A DNA stretch of 19,307 nt from GCA-020343675 sp964462945 (GCA_964462945.1 CAYWZW010000089.1:1-19307), one strand, 5' to 3'; positions 7,586 to 14,936 are shown, counted from the stretch's first letter. Numbers and translations are program-made. Notes: generated from the letters alone by a model not told the origin.

Positions 7586-8941
7586 ATGCCGGTTTGGGTT
7601 GTTTTATTTGTCGTTCTTGTCTTGTGCCGCCCTGCTGCGGCGGAGCTTAAGGGAGGGTGCGGGAAGGTGAATATTACGCCGCCGCTGGGGGTTCCGCTGA
7701 TTGGGTCGTACGGCAAGCCGAGCGACGACGTTCTGGACGAGCTATACGCCAAGGCGCTGGTGCTGGACGATGGGACAAACACCGTCGCTATCGTCTCGGC
7801 CGATTTGCTTTATACACCGCTGGAAGAGATTACCGGGCCTGTCCGGCGGATCATCAAGGAGAAAATCGGCATCCCCGGAGAGAACGTCCTTATCTGCGCG
7901 ACGCACACGCACTCCGGGCCGGAGGTGTTTACGCGATCCAAGTTTAGCCGGGGAAAAATGGATAACGATGCGGCGGCAAAGGTCAACCAAGCCTATTTAG
8001 CGACGCTCGTGGAGAAAATCGCCAGCTCGGCAATGCTGGCGCACAAGAATATGCAGGAGGTCCGGATCGGCGCCGCCAAAGGGCAACTGCCCGAAATCGT
8101 CTTTAACCGCAGGCCGAAAAACAATGAGGGCCAGGTGAAGATGGCCTTCACGCTGCCGCCGGAGGTGCTGGCGACGCGAAAAATCGAGGCCGGCCCGGAA
8201 GGCGACGTGAAGGTGACATTCGCGATGCCCGATGAAAAGACGCAATGGTACTTCGGATCTATCGATCCCGAGGTCTGCGTGCTGAGGGTCGAAGACGCCA
8301 ATGGAAAAACGGTCGGCTCTCTGATCAACTTCGGCTGTCATCCGGTCACGATATATCCATCGCTACCCACGGCGATATCGGCGGATTACCCCGCCTGCGC
8401 GACGCGGGTCATCGAGCAGGCCGAGGGTGGCCTGTGCCTCTTTGCGCTCGGCTTAGCGGGCGACGCCGTGCCGTTCGATAGGGGCATGCGCCAGCGCGAG
8501 CAGATCGGCCGGGCGCTCGGCGGCGAGGCCCTGCGGCGGCTTCAATTCCTCACGACCAGCGGCGATGTCACCCTCAAGGCCCTCAAAAGAGAAGTCGCAT
8601 TTCCCGCTAAGAAACCAACTTCGCCGCAAGTCGAGGGCAACAAAACGCCTGAGAGCGTAACCAGCGAAATCCAGGTATTGCGGCTGGGGGACATTTACAT
8701 CCTGGGCCTGCCCGGCGAGGTGCTCGTAGAGGTGGGCCTGCCGATAAAGAAACGGGCCGGAGTGGAGAAGCTCTTCATCGTGACGCTGAGCAATGACGCC
8801 ATCGGATACGTCAGCCACAGTGCGGCGTATGATGAAGGCGGATACGAGCCGGGCACGGCAACCAACCTTGCCAAAGGCGCCGGCGAGATCATGATCGAGC
8901 AGGCGCTGAACCTTATCGAGCAGGTCAAATCGAGCAAATAG
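7586..8941 (+). CDS. Secreted neutral/alkaline ceramidase-family hydrolase, paralogue 1
   Basis: A protein of about 451 residues matching the N-terminal catalytic domain of the neutral/alkaline non-lysosomal ceramidase family (Ceramidase_alk, a zinc amidase). Key motifs are CGKVNITPPLGVPLIG near 25-40, ATHTHSGP around 105-112, NFGCHPVT around 248-254 (H251), SADYPA, LGLPGEVLVEVG and SNDAIGYVSHSAAYDEGGYE. The two His motifs, the Glu in PGE and the Tyr in GYVS correspond to the zinc ligands described for bacterial ceramidases. The C-terminal immunoglobulin-like domain of true ceramidases is absent, so the substrate may be another amide or conjugate. The start is uncertain: ATG 7586 gives a hydrophobic signal sequence ending PAAA, with GGAG close upstream; ATG 7556 and ATG 7466/7472 are in-frame alternatives. 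It converges with the GH5-like gene. Confidence 0.82.
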   Translation: MPVWVVLFVVLVLCRPAAAELKGGCGKVNITPPLGVPLIGSYGKPSDDVLDELYAKALVLDDGTNTVAIVSADLLYTPLEEITGPVRRIIKEKIGIPGENVLICATHTHSGPEVFTRSKFSRGKMDNDAAAKVNQAYLATLVEKIASSAMLAHKNMQEVRIGAAKGQLPEIVFNRRPKNNEGQVKMAFTLPPEVLATRKIEAGPEGDVKVTFAMPDEKTQWYFGSIDPEVCVLRVEDANGKTVGSLINFGCHPVTIYPSLPTAISADYPACATRVIEQAEGGLCLFALGLAGDAVPFDRGMRQREQIGRALGGEALRRLQFLTTSGDVTLKALKREVAFPAKKPTSPQVEGNKTPESVTSEIQVLRLGDIYILGLPGEVLVEVGLPIKKRAGVEKLFIVTLSNDAIGYVSHSAAYDEGGYEPGTATNLAKGAGEIMIEQALNLIEQVKSSK

Positions 8942-8968
8942 ACACGCGTGCGAGGGGCAGGTTCGTGA

Positions 8969-9009
8969 CGAGGGCGTCCTGCCCTCGAATCGCGGGCAAG
9001 ATGCCCGCG
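8969..9009. terminator. Pair of hairpins between convergent genes
   Basis: Two perfect stem-loops lie between the stops of the ceramidase-family gene (8941) and the GH5-like gene (9022). The first is CGAGGGC/GCCCTCG with a five-base loop (8969-8987). The second is CGCGGGCA/TGCCCGCG with the loop AGA (8991-9009). There is no T-run, so intrinsic termination is plausible but not certain. The second hairpin's core GGGCAAGATGCCC recurs near 13447-13467 as GGCAAGATGCC, so it is also a dispersed palindrome. Confidence 0.5.
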
Positions 9010-9021
9010 ACACAAGATAAA

Positions 9022-10152
9022 TCATTTCCGGCCGAGAATCTCGGGGGCCTTGGCGCGAAAGTGCTCCAGCCAGCTCTTGATGATCGCCCCGGCCAGGTCG
9101 AGGTCGCCCTTTGCGTAGTCGTCGATGCTCTTGCCCCAGTAGAAGCTGATCCAGCCGTCGGCGATGTTGCGCGAGCCGTCGATGAAGGCTTCCAGCTCCT
9201 CGATGCTACAGCTTAACGGAAACATCTCCTCGACGACCAGGGGCTTACCGATATTGTAAACGGCAAGGGCCGTCAGCGCTTTATCCACCTCGCCTTTCTT
9301 CGGATAGAAGTGAACGCTGGCGAAATCCAGATTCTCGCTGACGTCTTTGGCGTAAAAGAGCGGCTTGGCGTTCGGCCAGACGTGCGCCCAGGGTATCACG
9401 CCGACCGTGATCATGTGACGGCGGTCCGTCTTGCGAATAGCTGTGGCGAGCTTATCGACCCAGGCTTTCGCGACCTGCTCTCTCGTGCGGCCCGCAAGGT
9501 CCAGAGTGATTCGCTGCACGAAGTACTTGCCGCCAAGCTCGCCGGTCAGCCACTGCGTCTCGGCCTTGTCCCCGCCGGGCAGAATCGGCTCGTTCATCAG
9601 GTCGTAACAGAAGATGGCGGGGCTTTTGGCGCAGGTCTTGGCGACCGCCTGCCAGAACAAAGCTTGAACGTCCCAGCGCCCGGCCTCATCCATCGCGTCG
9701 TACCACGGGGGCACGTCCTTCTTGTGGTAGCAGCCCAGACCCGTGACATCAAGATAAAGCCCGGTTTCCTCGGCCAATTTTACGAGATGGGCAAGCTGCC
9801 CAAGCGACGCTTCGTTAGGCTCGTTCGGCGTCTCGACGAACTTTGCAGTCTGCAAGTGAATCCGAACGACGTTCGCGCTGAGCGCCTTGATCTCCTTGAA
9901 ATCTTCCACAACGGTGGGCCATTCCCGGCGCCAGTAGTCCTCCAGGAGCCGGCCGGAGTCATCGTGGTCGTAGTTGACCCCCCAGGCCAGAAACTTCTCG
10001 CCGGAGCCGACACGCACGAAGCCGCTTCCATCTTTACTGGGGGCAATCCACTCCAAAGCGACCTTGCCGGCGTGACTATCCGTCGCTTTACACGAGCAAA
10101 GTGACAAAGCCAAAATCGTTACCATTGCAAACGTCTTGCAGTACGCACTCAT
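9022..10152 (-). CDS. GH5-like glycoside hydrolase lipoprotein
   Basis: A protein of about 376 residues, predicted to be a retaining glycosidase with a TIM barrel (clan GH-A, GH5/cellulase or mannanase type). The general acid/base is E188 in CYDLMNEP. The nucleophile is a Glu of VVEEMF (E308/E309). Other barrel landmarks are WGVNYDHDD, VVRIHLQ, HFYP at 281-284 and ISFYWG. The N-terminus has a lipobox (LALSLCSC), so the mature protein is probably lipid-anchored in the periplasm or at the outer membrane. The longer start at 10161 lies inside a palindromic repeat and has no ribosome-binding site, so I prefer ATG 10152, although it also lacks a strong one. It is the last gene of a three-gene minus-strand cluster with the ceramidase-family and beta-propeller genes. 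The exact family and substrate are unresolved. Confidence 0.82.
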   Translation of the reverse strand: MSAYCKTFAMVTILALSLCSCKATDSHAGKVALEWIAPSKDGSGFVRVGSGEKFLAWGVNYDHDDSGRLLEDYWRREWPTVVEDFKEIKALSANVVRIHLQTAKFVETPNEPNEASLGQLAHLVKLAEETGLYLDVTGLGCYHKKDVPPWYDAMDEAGRWDVQALFWQAVAKTCAKSPAIFCYDLMNEPILPGGDKAETQWLTGELGGKYFVQRITLDLAGRTREQVAKAWVDKLATAIRKTDRRHMITVGVIPWAHVWPNAKPLFYAKDVSENLDFASVHFYPKKGEVDKALTALAVYNIGKPLVVEEMFPLSCSIEELEAFIDGSRNIADGWISFYWGKSIDDYAKGDLDLAGAIIKSWLEHFRAKAPEILGRK

Positions 10153-10154
10153 TC

Positions 10155-10228
10155 TTGTCATTCCCGTGAAAACGGGAATCCATTGAAGCCGTTACGTTCC
10201 TGGATCCCTGCTTGCGCAGGGATGACAA
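10155..10228. repeat. Inverted pair of palindromic repeats
   Basis: Two stem-loops face each other. ATTCCCG/CGGGAAT has a six-base loop (10160-10179), and ATCCCTGC/GCAGGGAT has the loop TTGC (10204-10223). The outer flanks TTGTCAT (10155-10161) and ATGACAA (10222-10228) are inverted copies, so the whole unit is a larger inverted repeat. Sequences of the type TGGATTCCCG...CGGGAATGACAA are common dispersed repeats. It fills most of the spacer between the GH5-like gene and the ceramidase-family paralogue 2, and overlaps the longest possible start of the former. Confidence 0.65.
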
Positions 10229-10255
10229 CGTGAACCAAAAAACTCGAGCAACGCA

Positions 10256-11806
10256 CTATCTGCTCTTCGAGGCCGCCGTTTTATCAACCAGCGCATGGAC
10301 CTTGGCGATGATCCGCTCCTCGATTGACGGTGCAAAGGGCCCGGGCAGGTTCGTGTATCGCATGGCCTCGCCGGCCTCGTAGCCGCCTTCTCGCAGCACG
10401 CGGACCGAGGGGATATACCCGAACACGTCATTCGAGTAGCCGGCCACCCAAACCGCCGGGCCGGCCAATTCGCCAGCCGCGTGGCGGGCCAGCTCCGACT
10501 TCAGACGCAGCGAGTAGTCCACCACCACTTCGCCGGCCAGCGCCACCATTGTCAGGTCATCGCCGAACCGCACGACCTGCACCAGATATGGGTACGTCTT
10601 GCGAATGACCCCTTTTTCGTCAAGCTCCTTGAGCAGCACCTGGGCATGACGGCTTTCATACTTGTCCTTTGATTTGGTTTGCTCTTCGAGCTGTTCGCGG
10701 CTGGGCGGCTGGGCAAACTCCAGCGTCACCGTATCGAGAGCAGCCTGAATCGGCCCGCTGACGGGTCGCGCTTGCACGGTCAACGCCGTTTCGACACCGT
10801 TGGCCAGCGCCCGGCCGTGCTGCTTGCAGTACTCGAGGGTCTGGGGCCCGCCGCGAGGGTACGGATTCTGGTCGGCGCCGCAGCCGGCGATAAACATTGC
10901 CGTCGCCTCCGGATGCGCCTCCTGGATGTACTGCTGGGCGAAGCCGGCGTAGTCGCCGCAGAACTCGTAGCCGCTGAGGGTCGTGTTATGGCAGGCGTAT
11001 CCGAACAGCACGGCCCGCAATTTTCCATCGGCGCCGTCAATCCGAAGGACGGGGACATCGTGATCGACCGGGCCGTCCGGGTTCGGGCTGTTCCGATAGC
11101 CGGTCTCGGTCGGCAAGCGACGGTTCATGGCAAAGCCCGCACGGGCGTGGGTGTACCCGAGCTCGGCCGGGGCGAGATTCTCCATCGCCTGACCAATCAG
11201 TTCCAGCACTTTCTGCTGAAGATCCTCCACATACTTGTCGCTTTGCTGAATCTGCCCCGGCGATAAGCCGTACACGGTATTGCCGTAGATGGAATACTGC
11301 GCCTCGCGGACCACCGGGCCGCTGTGCGTGTGGGATGCGCTGAGCAACAGAGCTTCAGGCCCCAGTTTGTAACGTTGACGAACCTGCGCTTCCAGCCAGT
11401 CTCGCGTCGGGCGCGGGATGCCGAGCAAATCGACGGTGACGATAACCAGCCGGGTGCCCTGCTCATCCTCCAGCGCCAAGATTTTCGCGTACAAGTCATG
11501 GACTTTGCCCTCGGACGGTTTCGTCCGCGCCGCGTAGCCGGCCATCCACATCGACTCGGCCGGCGTAATAACGGTCGAGGCCACGCCGGCTTTCCAGGCT
11601 GCCGACGACTGGCTTGCCATTGCACAAGGCATCGCAACTATCCCTTGACATATTAGAATGGTTGCGACCGCCAGACACAAAGGACCAAAGAATTGCCGAG
11701 TGCCGATTTTCGATTGCCGATTGTAAATCCAAAATCGTAAATCTCCCGTCAGGGACACCTTGCGGCGGAAAATCGAAAACCCAAAGATGATGGTGTGTCG
11801 ATTCAT
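10256..11806 (-). CDS. Secreted neutral/alkaline ceramidase-family hydrolase, paralogue 2
   Basis: A 516-residue protein of the Ceramidase_alk N-terminal family, distantly related to the product at 7586-8941. Motifs are WKAGVASTVITPAESMWMAG near 71-90, SASHTHSGP at 156-164, FGYACHNTTLSGY at 268-280 (H273), FCGDYAGF (D285), FIAGCGADQNPYPRGG, MVALAGEVVVDYS and AGYSNDVFGYIPS. These correspond to the zinc and substrate motifs of the family. The C-terminal immunoglobulin-like domain of true ceramidases is missing. AAGGAG seven bases before ATG 11806 supports this start. The hydrophobic signal core (FFGPLCLAVATILICQGIVA) begins only near residue 39, because about 20 codons upstream of it are repeat-derived. 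It lies 42 bases downstream of the beta-propeller gene on the same strand, so the two are probably co-transcribed. Confidence 0.85.
   Translation of the reverse strand: MNRHTIIFGFSIFRRKVSLTGDLRFWIYNRQSKIGTRQFFGPLCLAVATILICQGIVAMPCAMASQSSAAWKAGVASTVITPAESMWMAGYAARTKPSEGKVHDLYAKILALEDEQGTRLVIVTVDLLGIPRPTRDWLEAQVRQRYKLGPEALLLSASHTHSGPVVREAQYSIYGNTVYGLSPGQIQQSDKYVEDLQQKVLELIGQAMENLAPAELGYTHARAGFAMNRRLPTETGYRNSPNPDGPVDHDVPVLRIDGADGKLRAVLFGYACHNTTLSGYEFCGDYAGFAQQYIQEAHPEATAMFIAGCGADQNPYPRGGPQTLEYCKQHGRALANGVETALTVQARPVSGPIQAALDTVTLEFAQPPSREQLEEQTKSKDKYESRHAQVLLKELDEKGVIRKTYPYLVQVVRFGDDLTMVALAGEVVVDYSLRLKSELARHAAGELAGPAVWVAGYSNDVFGYIPSVRVLREGGYEAGEAMRYTNLPGPFAPSIEERIIAKVHALVDKTAASKSR
11690..11747. 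repeat. Dispersed repeat embedded in the N-terminal coding region
   Basis: Reading the minus strand, this stretch alternates GATTTTGGATTTACAATC-, GGCAATCGAAAATCGG- and CACTCGGCAATTC-like words. These are typical of the intergenic repeat family seen in related genomes. A short piece of similar sequence (CGAAAATCGAAAATGG) lies at 13511-13526, upstream of the Gfo/Idh/MocA gene. Here it encodes residues around 20-39 of the ceramidase-family paralogue 2, in frame and without a stop. Confidence 0.5.
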
Positions 11807-11848
11807 TTGGCTGCTCCTTACGTTGGACTGTTGCTGCCGCCTCCGGCG

Positions 11849-13243
11849 TTACCTGCTCTTGAACGGACCCGGAATACTGATCAGGTCCGCTCGCGTGCGG
11901 CCGTTTTCCGTGATTCTCGCCAGCGTGTAAACCGTCCCGTCTTTGCCCACGGCGATCGAATTGACGTAGGCGGGTCTATCGCCGTTCGCATAGAAGATGG
12001 GGCCGTGGTCGGTGTACTTTCCCGCCGCGATGTCATAGGTAATCAGGTGAAGATTCTCAACGCCTTTCGATTCGCCCATGGCCGTCTTGTCCTTGCCGCG
12101 GACTCTCTTGCCGTCGATATACACCGGCCCGCCCGTCAGGTAGTGAAGGGTATGGCCGTCAGGACCCATCGCAAAACCGAGATACCCGTAGCTGAACTGA
12201 TCGAACATCCCGCTTTGTTTCGAGGGCGCGGAGGTGATGCGCTCCACGACCGATACCTGCGGAATACGGGGATCGAAGCGGAACAGATAGCCGGAGTTGC
12301 CATGCACGCCGTAAACCGCGTTTTCGGCCTTGCACCAAACCACCTGCCTCCAGTTGTATCCCATGTGGCCGGGCGAGGTCGGGTCATAGAGCCCGAAATA
12401 ATCCTTCCTCATGTCCTCGTCCTTGACGGTTTCGACGGAATCCGAGTCATATTTGTAGCGAAGGATATCGCCGTCGCCGGTCGTGAAATAGGCCGAGCCG
12501 TCTCGCGGATCGACGGCGATGGAGCGGCAGAGTGTTCGATACTGCTCGCCTTTGCCGTTCTCGCCTTCCCTTGACATAGGCCCGAAGTCTTTGAGGTCCT
12601 TTTTGACCAGGTCATAGCGGATGAAGGAGCCGCTCGGCCAGGTGATGCCGTAGAGCCGGCCGCGCTGAACGTCCATGTTCATCGTCAGAATACCTTCGCC
12701 GCGCGGCGCTTTGGCCAGGTCCTGGAACTTGCCCGTCTTCATGTCGTATGCAAGAAAGTGGCCGCCGGGATAAGGCTTGAAACCCTCCGGCGGTATGCCG
12801 ATCTTTTCCATACCGTCGATGATGCTGTAGTAACCTACGTGCGTCGCAAAATACAGCTTGCCTTTAGACTCGACGAAGGTCACATGCGACTTGCCCTGTG
12901 CAATCGTTTTGGCGCCCTTTTCGCCGCACGCCTCCGTCAGGTCGCCCAGGTGCTTGATTTTGCCGGTGGCCGGGTCGAAGCAGTACATCTGCGCGCCGGT
13001 CTCGTATGATTCGGAGGAAAGCACGTAGTAAATCTTGCCGTCGCTGCCCGTGCCCATCCCGTTGTAGGTGTCATGGGCCAGCTCGAAGCCGGAATTGTAC
13101 GTGCGGGCGACCAGCCGGTCCGAAACGCCCGCCTGCTGAGATTTCTTGATAGGCTCAGCCCCCCCGCCGCCGCAGCCGGCTAACAGAAGACCCATTGAAA
13201 GCAAACACGCACATAATTTGTCTCTCGTCATTATGTCCTTCAT
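11849..13243 (-). CDS. Predicted beta-propeller-like lipoprotein
   Basis: A 464-residue lipoprotein. The signal sequence ends in a clear lipobox LLLAGC (C24) followed by a Gly run. The rest shows repeated beta-sheet blades of the form DGKIYYV...YDPATGKIKHLG, GKLYFATHVGYYSI, GHFLAYDMKTGKFQDL, GRLYGITWPSGSFIRYDL, DGSAYFTTGDGDILRY, NAVYGVHGNSGYLFRFD and DGTVYTLARI. That is about seven units, suggesting a beta-propeller of the NHL/WD-like kind. Similar proteins are common among uncharacterised planctomycete lipoproteins. I see no certain catalytic residues. GGGAG eight bases before ATG 13243 decides the start; the longer open frame to 13654 runs over the divergent Gfo gene and is not real. It is the first gene of the minus-strand cluster. 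Sugar binding or lyase activity would be a guess. Confidence 0.8.
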   Translation of the reverse strand: MKDIMTRDKLCACLLSMGLLLAGCGGGGAEPIKKSQQAGVSDRLVARTYNSGFELAHDTYNGMGTGSDGKIYYVLSSESYETGAQMYCFDPATGKIKHLGDLTEACGEKGAKTIAQGKSHVTFVESKGKLYFATHVGYYSIIDGMEKIGIPPEGFKPYPGGHFLAYDMKTGKFQDLAKAPRGEGILTMNMDVQRGRLYGITWPSGSFIRYDLVKKDLKDFGPMSREGENGKGEQYRTLCRSIAVDPRDGSAYFTTGDGDILRYKYDSDSVETVKDEDMRKDYFGLYDPTSPGHMGYNWRQVVWCKAENAVYGVHGNSGYLFRFDPRIPQVSVVERITSAPSKQSGMFDQFSYGYLGFAMGPDGHTLHYLTGGPVYIDGKRVRGKDKTAMGESKGVENLHLITYDIAAGKYTDHGPIFYANGDRPAYVNSIAVGKDGTVYTLARITENGRTRADLISIPGPFKSR

Positions 13244-13263
13244 TGTTTGATCTCCCACACTTG

Positions 13264-13278
13264 TCCGCCTACGGCGGA
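13264..13278. repeat. Short palindrome TCCGCC-TAC-GGCGGA
   Basis: This is a six-base perfect stem with a three-base loop, located in the leader of the beta-propeller gene. It resembles a common dispersed palindrome (TCCGCCTACGGCGGA). It may affect the leader RNA, but no function is shown. Confidence 0.45.
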
Positions 13279-13319
13279 TTTGTCCCTGCTCGGCTACGCC
13301 GCTGAGCTTGATTTTCAGT

Positions 13320-13366
13320 ACCATATCAAGTCTGTCTTGAAGAATCAAGCCCGATGACGATATGAT
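13320..13366. promoter_or_regulatory. Candidate divergent promoters with a shared palindrome
   Basis: On the plus strand TTGAAG (13337-13342) and TATGAT (13361-13366) are separated by 18 bases and would drive the Gfo/Idh/MocA gene. On the minus strand TTGATT (13348-13343) and TATGGT (13325-13320) are separated by 17 bases and would drive the beta-propeller gene. Both -35 boxes lie back to back within or against the palindrome CTTGA-AGAA-TCAAG (13336-13349). A single regulator binding there could act on both sides. The boxes match the sigma70 consensus only partly. Confidence 0.4.
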
Positions 13367-13369
13367 ACT

Positions 13370-13502
13370 GCCGGATTGGATAATCCGGCGGCAGCTTGTC
13401 CGCCAAACAATTTGCGATTGTGGCGAGGCCGTCTCGGTCTTGCGTCCCGCCGGCATCTTGCCGGCGGTAGAGAACAAGGGCAATCCGGCAGGCATGCCGG
13501 AT
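13370..13502. repeat. Three successive hairpins in the leader of the Gfo/Idh/MocA gene
   Basis: Perfect stem-loops occur at 13370-13389 (GCCGGATT/AATCCGGC, loop GGAT), 13447-13467 (CCGCCGGCA/TGCCGGCGG, loop TCT) and 13483-13502 (ATCCGGCA/TGCCGGAT, loop GGCA). The second shares the core GGCAAGATGCC with the hairpin at 8991-9009. They lie between the candidate promoter and the ribosome-binding site at about 13530. They are probably dispersed repeats, though they would fold in the mRNA leader. Confidence 0.6.
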
Positions 13503-13541
13503 CGCCACGTCGAAAATCGAAAATGGATAGGGAGCCAGAGC

Positions 13542-14936
13542 ATGACACGAGCGTTTGTCTTGTTATTGTTAAGCGTATGCCTGATGACCTCCGTCTCATG
13601 TCGGGATATGGAGCAGGCCAAAACAAAGAGCGGCCGGGACAGGGGTGCGGTCAAGCTGGTGACCCTGGACCCGGGCCACTATCACGCCGCCCTGGTCCAG
13701 AAGAGCATGTACGAGCAGGTGGACCCCGCCGTTGCCGTCTATGCCCCCGACGGCCCCGACGTGCAGGATTACCTCAAACAAATCGAGCGGTTCAACAGCC
13801 GCGAGCAAGACCCCACCCGCTGGCGGCAGGAAGTCTATGCCGGCGATGATTTTCTCCGGAAAATGCTCATCGAGAAAGCCGGTGACATCGTCGTCCTGTC
13901 CGGCAACAACCGCAGGAAAGCCGAGTACATCAAGGCCTCGGTCGATGCCGGGTTCAACGTCTTTTGCGACAAGCCGATGTGCATCGATACACAGGGCTTC
14001 GCGCTTTTGGAGCAGGCGTTCGCCGCCGCCGAGCGGAAAAATGTCCTGCTTTACGACATCATGACGGAACGTTTCAACGTCACGTGCATCATGCAAAAGC
14101 TTCTGGTCCTGGACAAAGATTTATTCGGCGAGCTGCAAGCCGGCTCGGCCGAGGACCCGGCCGTGGTAAAAAAGAGCGTTCACCATTTCTTCAAGTACGT
14201 TTCCGGCGTACCCATCCGGCGGCCCGGGTGGTACTTCGACACCGCTCAGCAAGGTGAGGGCCTGGTGGACGTGACCACGCACCTGATCGACCTGGCGGCC
14301 TGGACGTGTTTCCCCGACCAGGCGATTGACTATCGCAAAGACGTGGTGATGGGAAAGGCACGCCGCTGGCCGACGCTGATCACGCGCGACCAGTACGAGA
14401 AGGTGACGGGACTGCCCGACTTCCCCGGTTTTCTCAAAGGCAAGCTGAACGGCGAAGGCGAGCTGCCCTGCTACGCCAACGGCCAGATGTCCTACGCCGT
14501 CAAGGGCGTCTGGACGAAACTGTCGGTGACGTGGAATTTCGAGGCGCCCGAAGGCGGCGGCGACACGCATTATTCCCTGTTCCGGGGCAGCAAGGCCCAC
14601 GTGATTATTCGCCAGGGCAAGGAACAGAACTACCAGCCGGAGGTGTACGTTGAGCCGGCCCCCGGCGCAAATGCCGACGAGCTGGCGGTGTCTTTAAAGA
14701 AAATCGTCGCCAGGCTTCAAAGCCAATACCCGGGCCTGCAAGTCAGGAAAGAGCAAGACAACGCCTGGCATGTGCTGATCCCCGAAGAAGCGCACATCGG
14801 GCACGAAGCTCACTTCCGAAAAGTGATGGAAGCGTATTTACAGTACTTGGCCGAGGGCCGGCTGCCGGAGTGGGAAGTCCCCAACATGCTCGCGAAGTAT
14901 TACATTACCACCCGGGCGCTCGAGCTGGCCCGGTGA
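13542..14936 (+). CDS. Gfo/Idh/MocA-family oxidoreductase, exported lipoprotein type
   Basis: A 464-residue protein of the NAD(P)-dependent sugar oxidoreductase family, with the putative oxidoreductase C-terminal domain type (Oxidoreduct_C). The Rossmann part starts VKLVTLDPGHYHAALVQ; the usual GxGxxG is replaced by the family variant PGHYHA. The EKP-like motif is FNVFCDKPMC (D143-K144-P145). The central substrate region contains VDVTTHLIDLAAWT, and the C-terminal part has AEGRLPEWEVPNMLAKYY. The N-terminus MTRAFVLLLLSVCLMTSVSC is an export signal with a lipobox-like end (C20), so the enzyme may be anchored outside the cytoplasm, as often seen in Planctomycetes and Bacteroidetes. GGGAG about seven bases before ATG 13542 fixes the start; the longer frame from 13362 is repeat-derived. 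Divergent from the beta-propeller cluster. Sugar substrate unknown. Confidence 0.88.
   Translation: MTRAFVLLLLSVCLMTSVSCRDMEQAKTKSGRDRGAVKLVTLDPGHYHAALVQKSMYEQVDPAVAVYAPDGPDVQDYLKQIERFNSREQDPTRWRQEVYAGDDFLRKMLIEKAGDIVVLSGNNRRKAEYIKASVDAGFNVFCDKPMCIDTQGFALLEQAFAAAERKNVLLYDIMTERFNVTCIMQKLLVLDKDLFGELQAGSAEDPAVVKKSVHHFFKYVSGVPIRRPGWYFDTAQQGEGLVDVTTHLIDLAAWTCFPDQAIDYRKDVVMGKARRWPTLITRDQYEKVTGLPDFPGFLKGKLNGEGELPCYANGQMSYAVKGVWTKLSVTWNFEAPEGGGDTHYSLFRGSKAHVIIRQGKEQNYQPEVYVEPAPGANADELAVSLKKIVARLQSQYPGLQVRKEQDNAWHVLIPEEAHIGHEAHFRKVMEAYLQYLAEGRLPEWEVPNMLAKYYITTRALELAR

Noticed and set aside
9310..10104. Plus-strand open frame of 264 codons opposite the GH5-like gene
   Set aside because: It has no motif, and the opposite strand shows NEP and EE catalytic motifs and a lipobox.
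11795..12574. Plus-strand open frame of 259 codons opposite the beta-propeller gene
   Set aside because: It is a shadow frame of the GC-rich gene on the minus strand, and it has no start signal or family pattern.
13264..13502. CRISPR-like array of short repeats
   Set aside because: The palindromes differ in sequence and spacing, and there are no uniform spacers or cas genes.
13362..13541. Extension of the Gfo/Idh/MocA gene upstream to 13362
   Set aside because: These codons are made of palindromic repeats. The export signal and ribosome-binding site point to ATG 13542.
13244..13654. Extension of the beta-propeller gene upstream to 13654
   Set aside because: It would overlap the divergent oxidoreductase start and place the lipobox 160 residues inside the protein. 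A good ribosome-binding site precedes ATG 13243.
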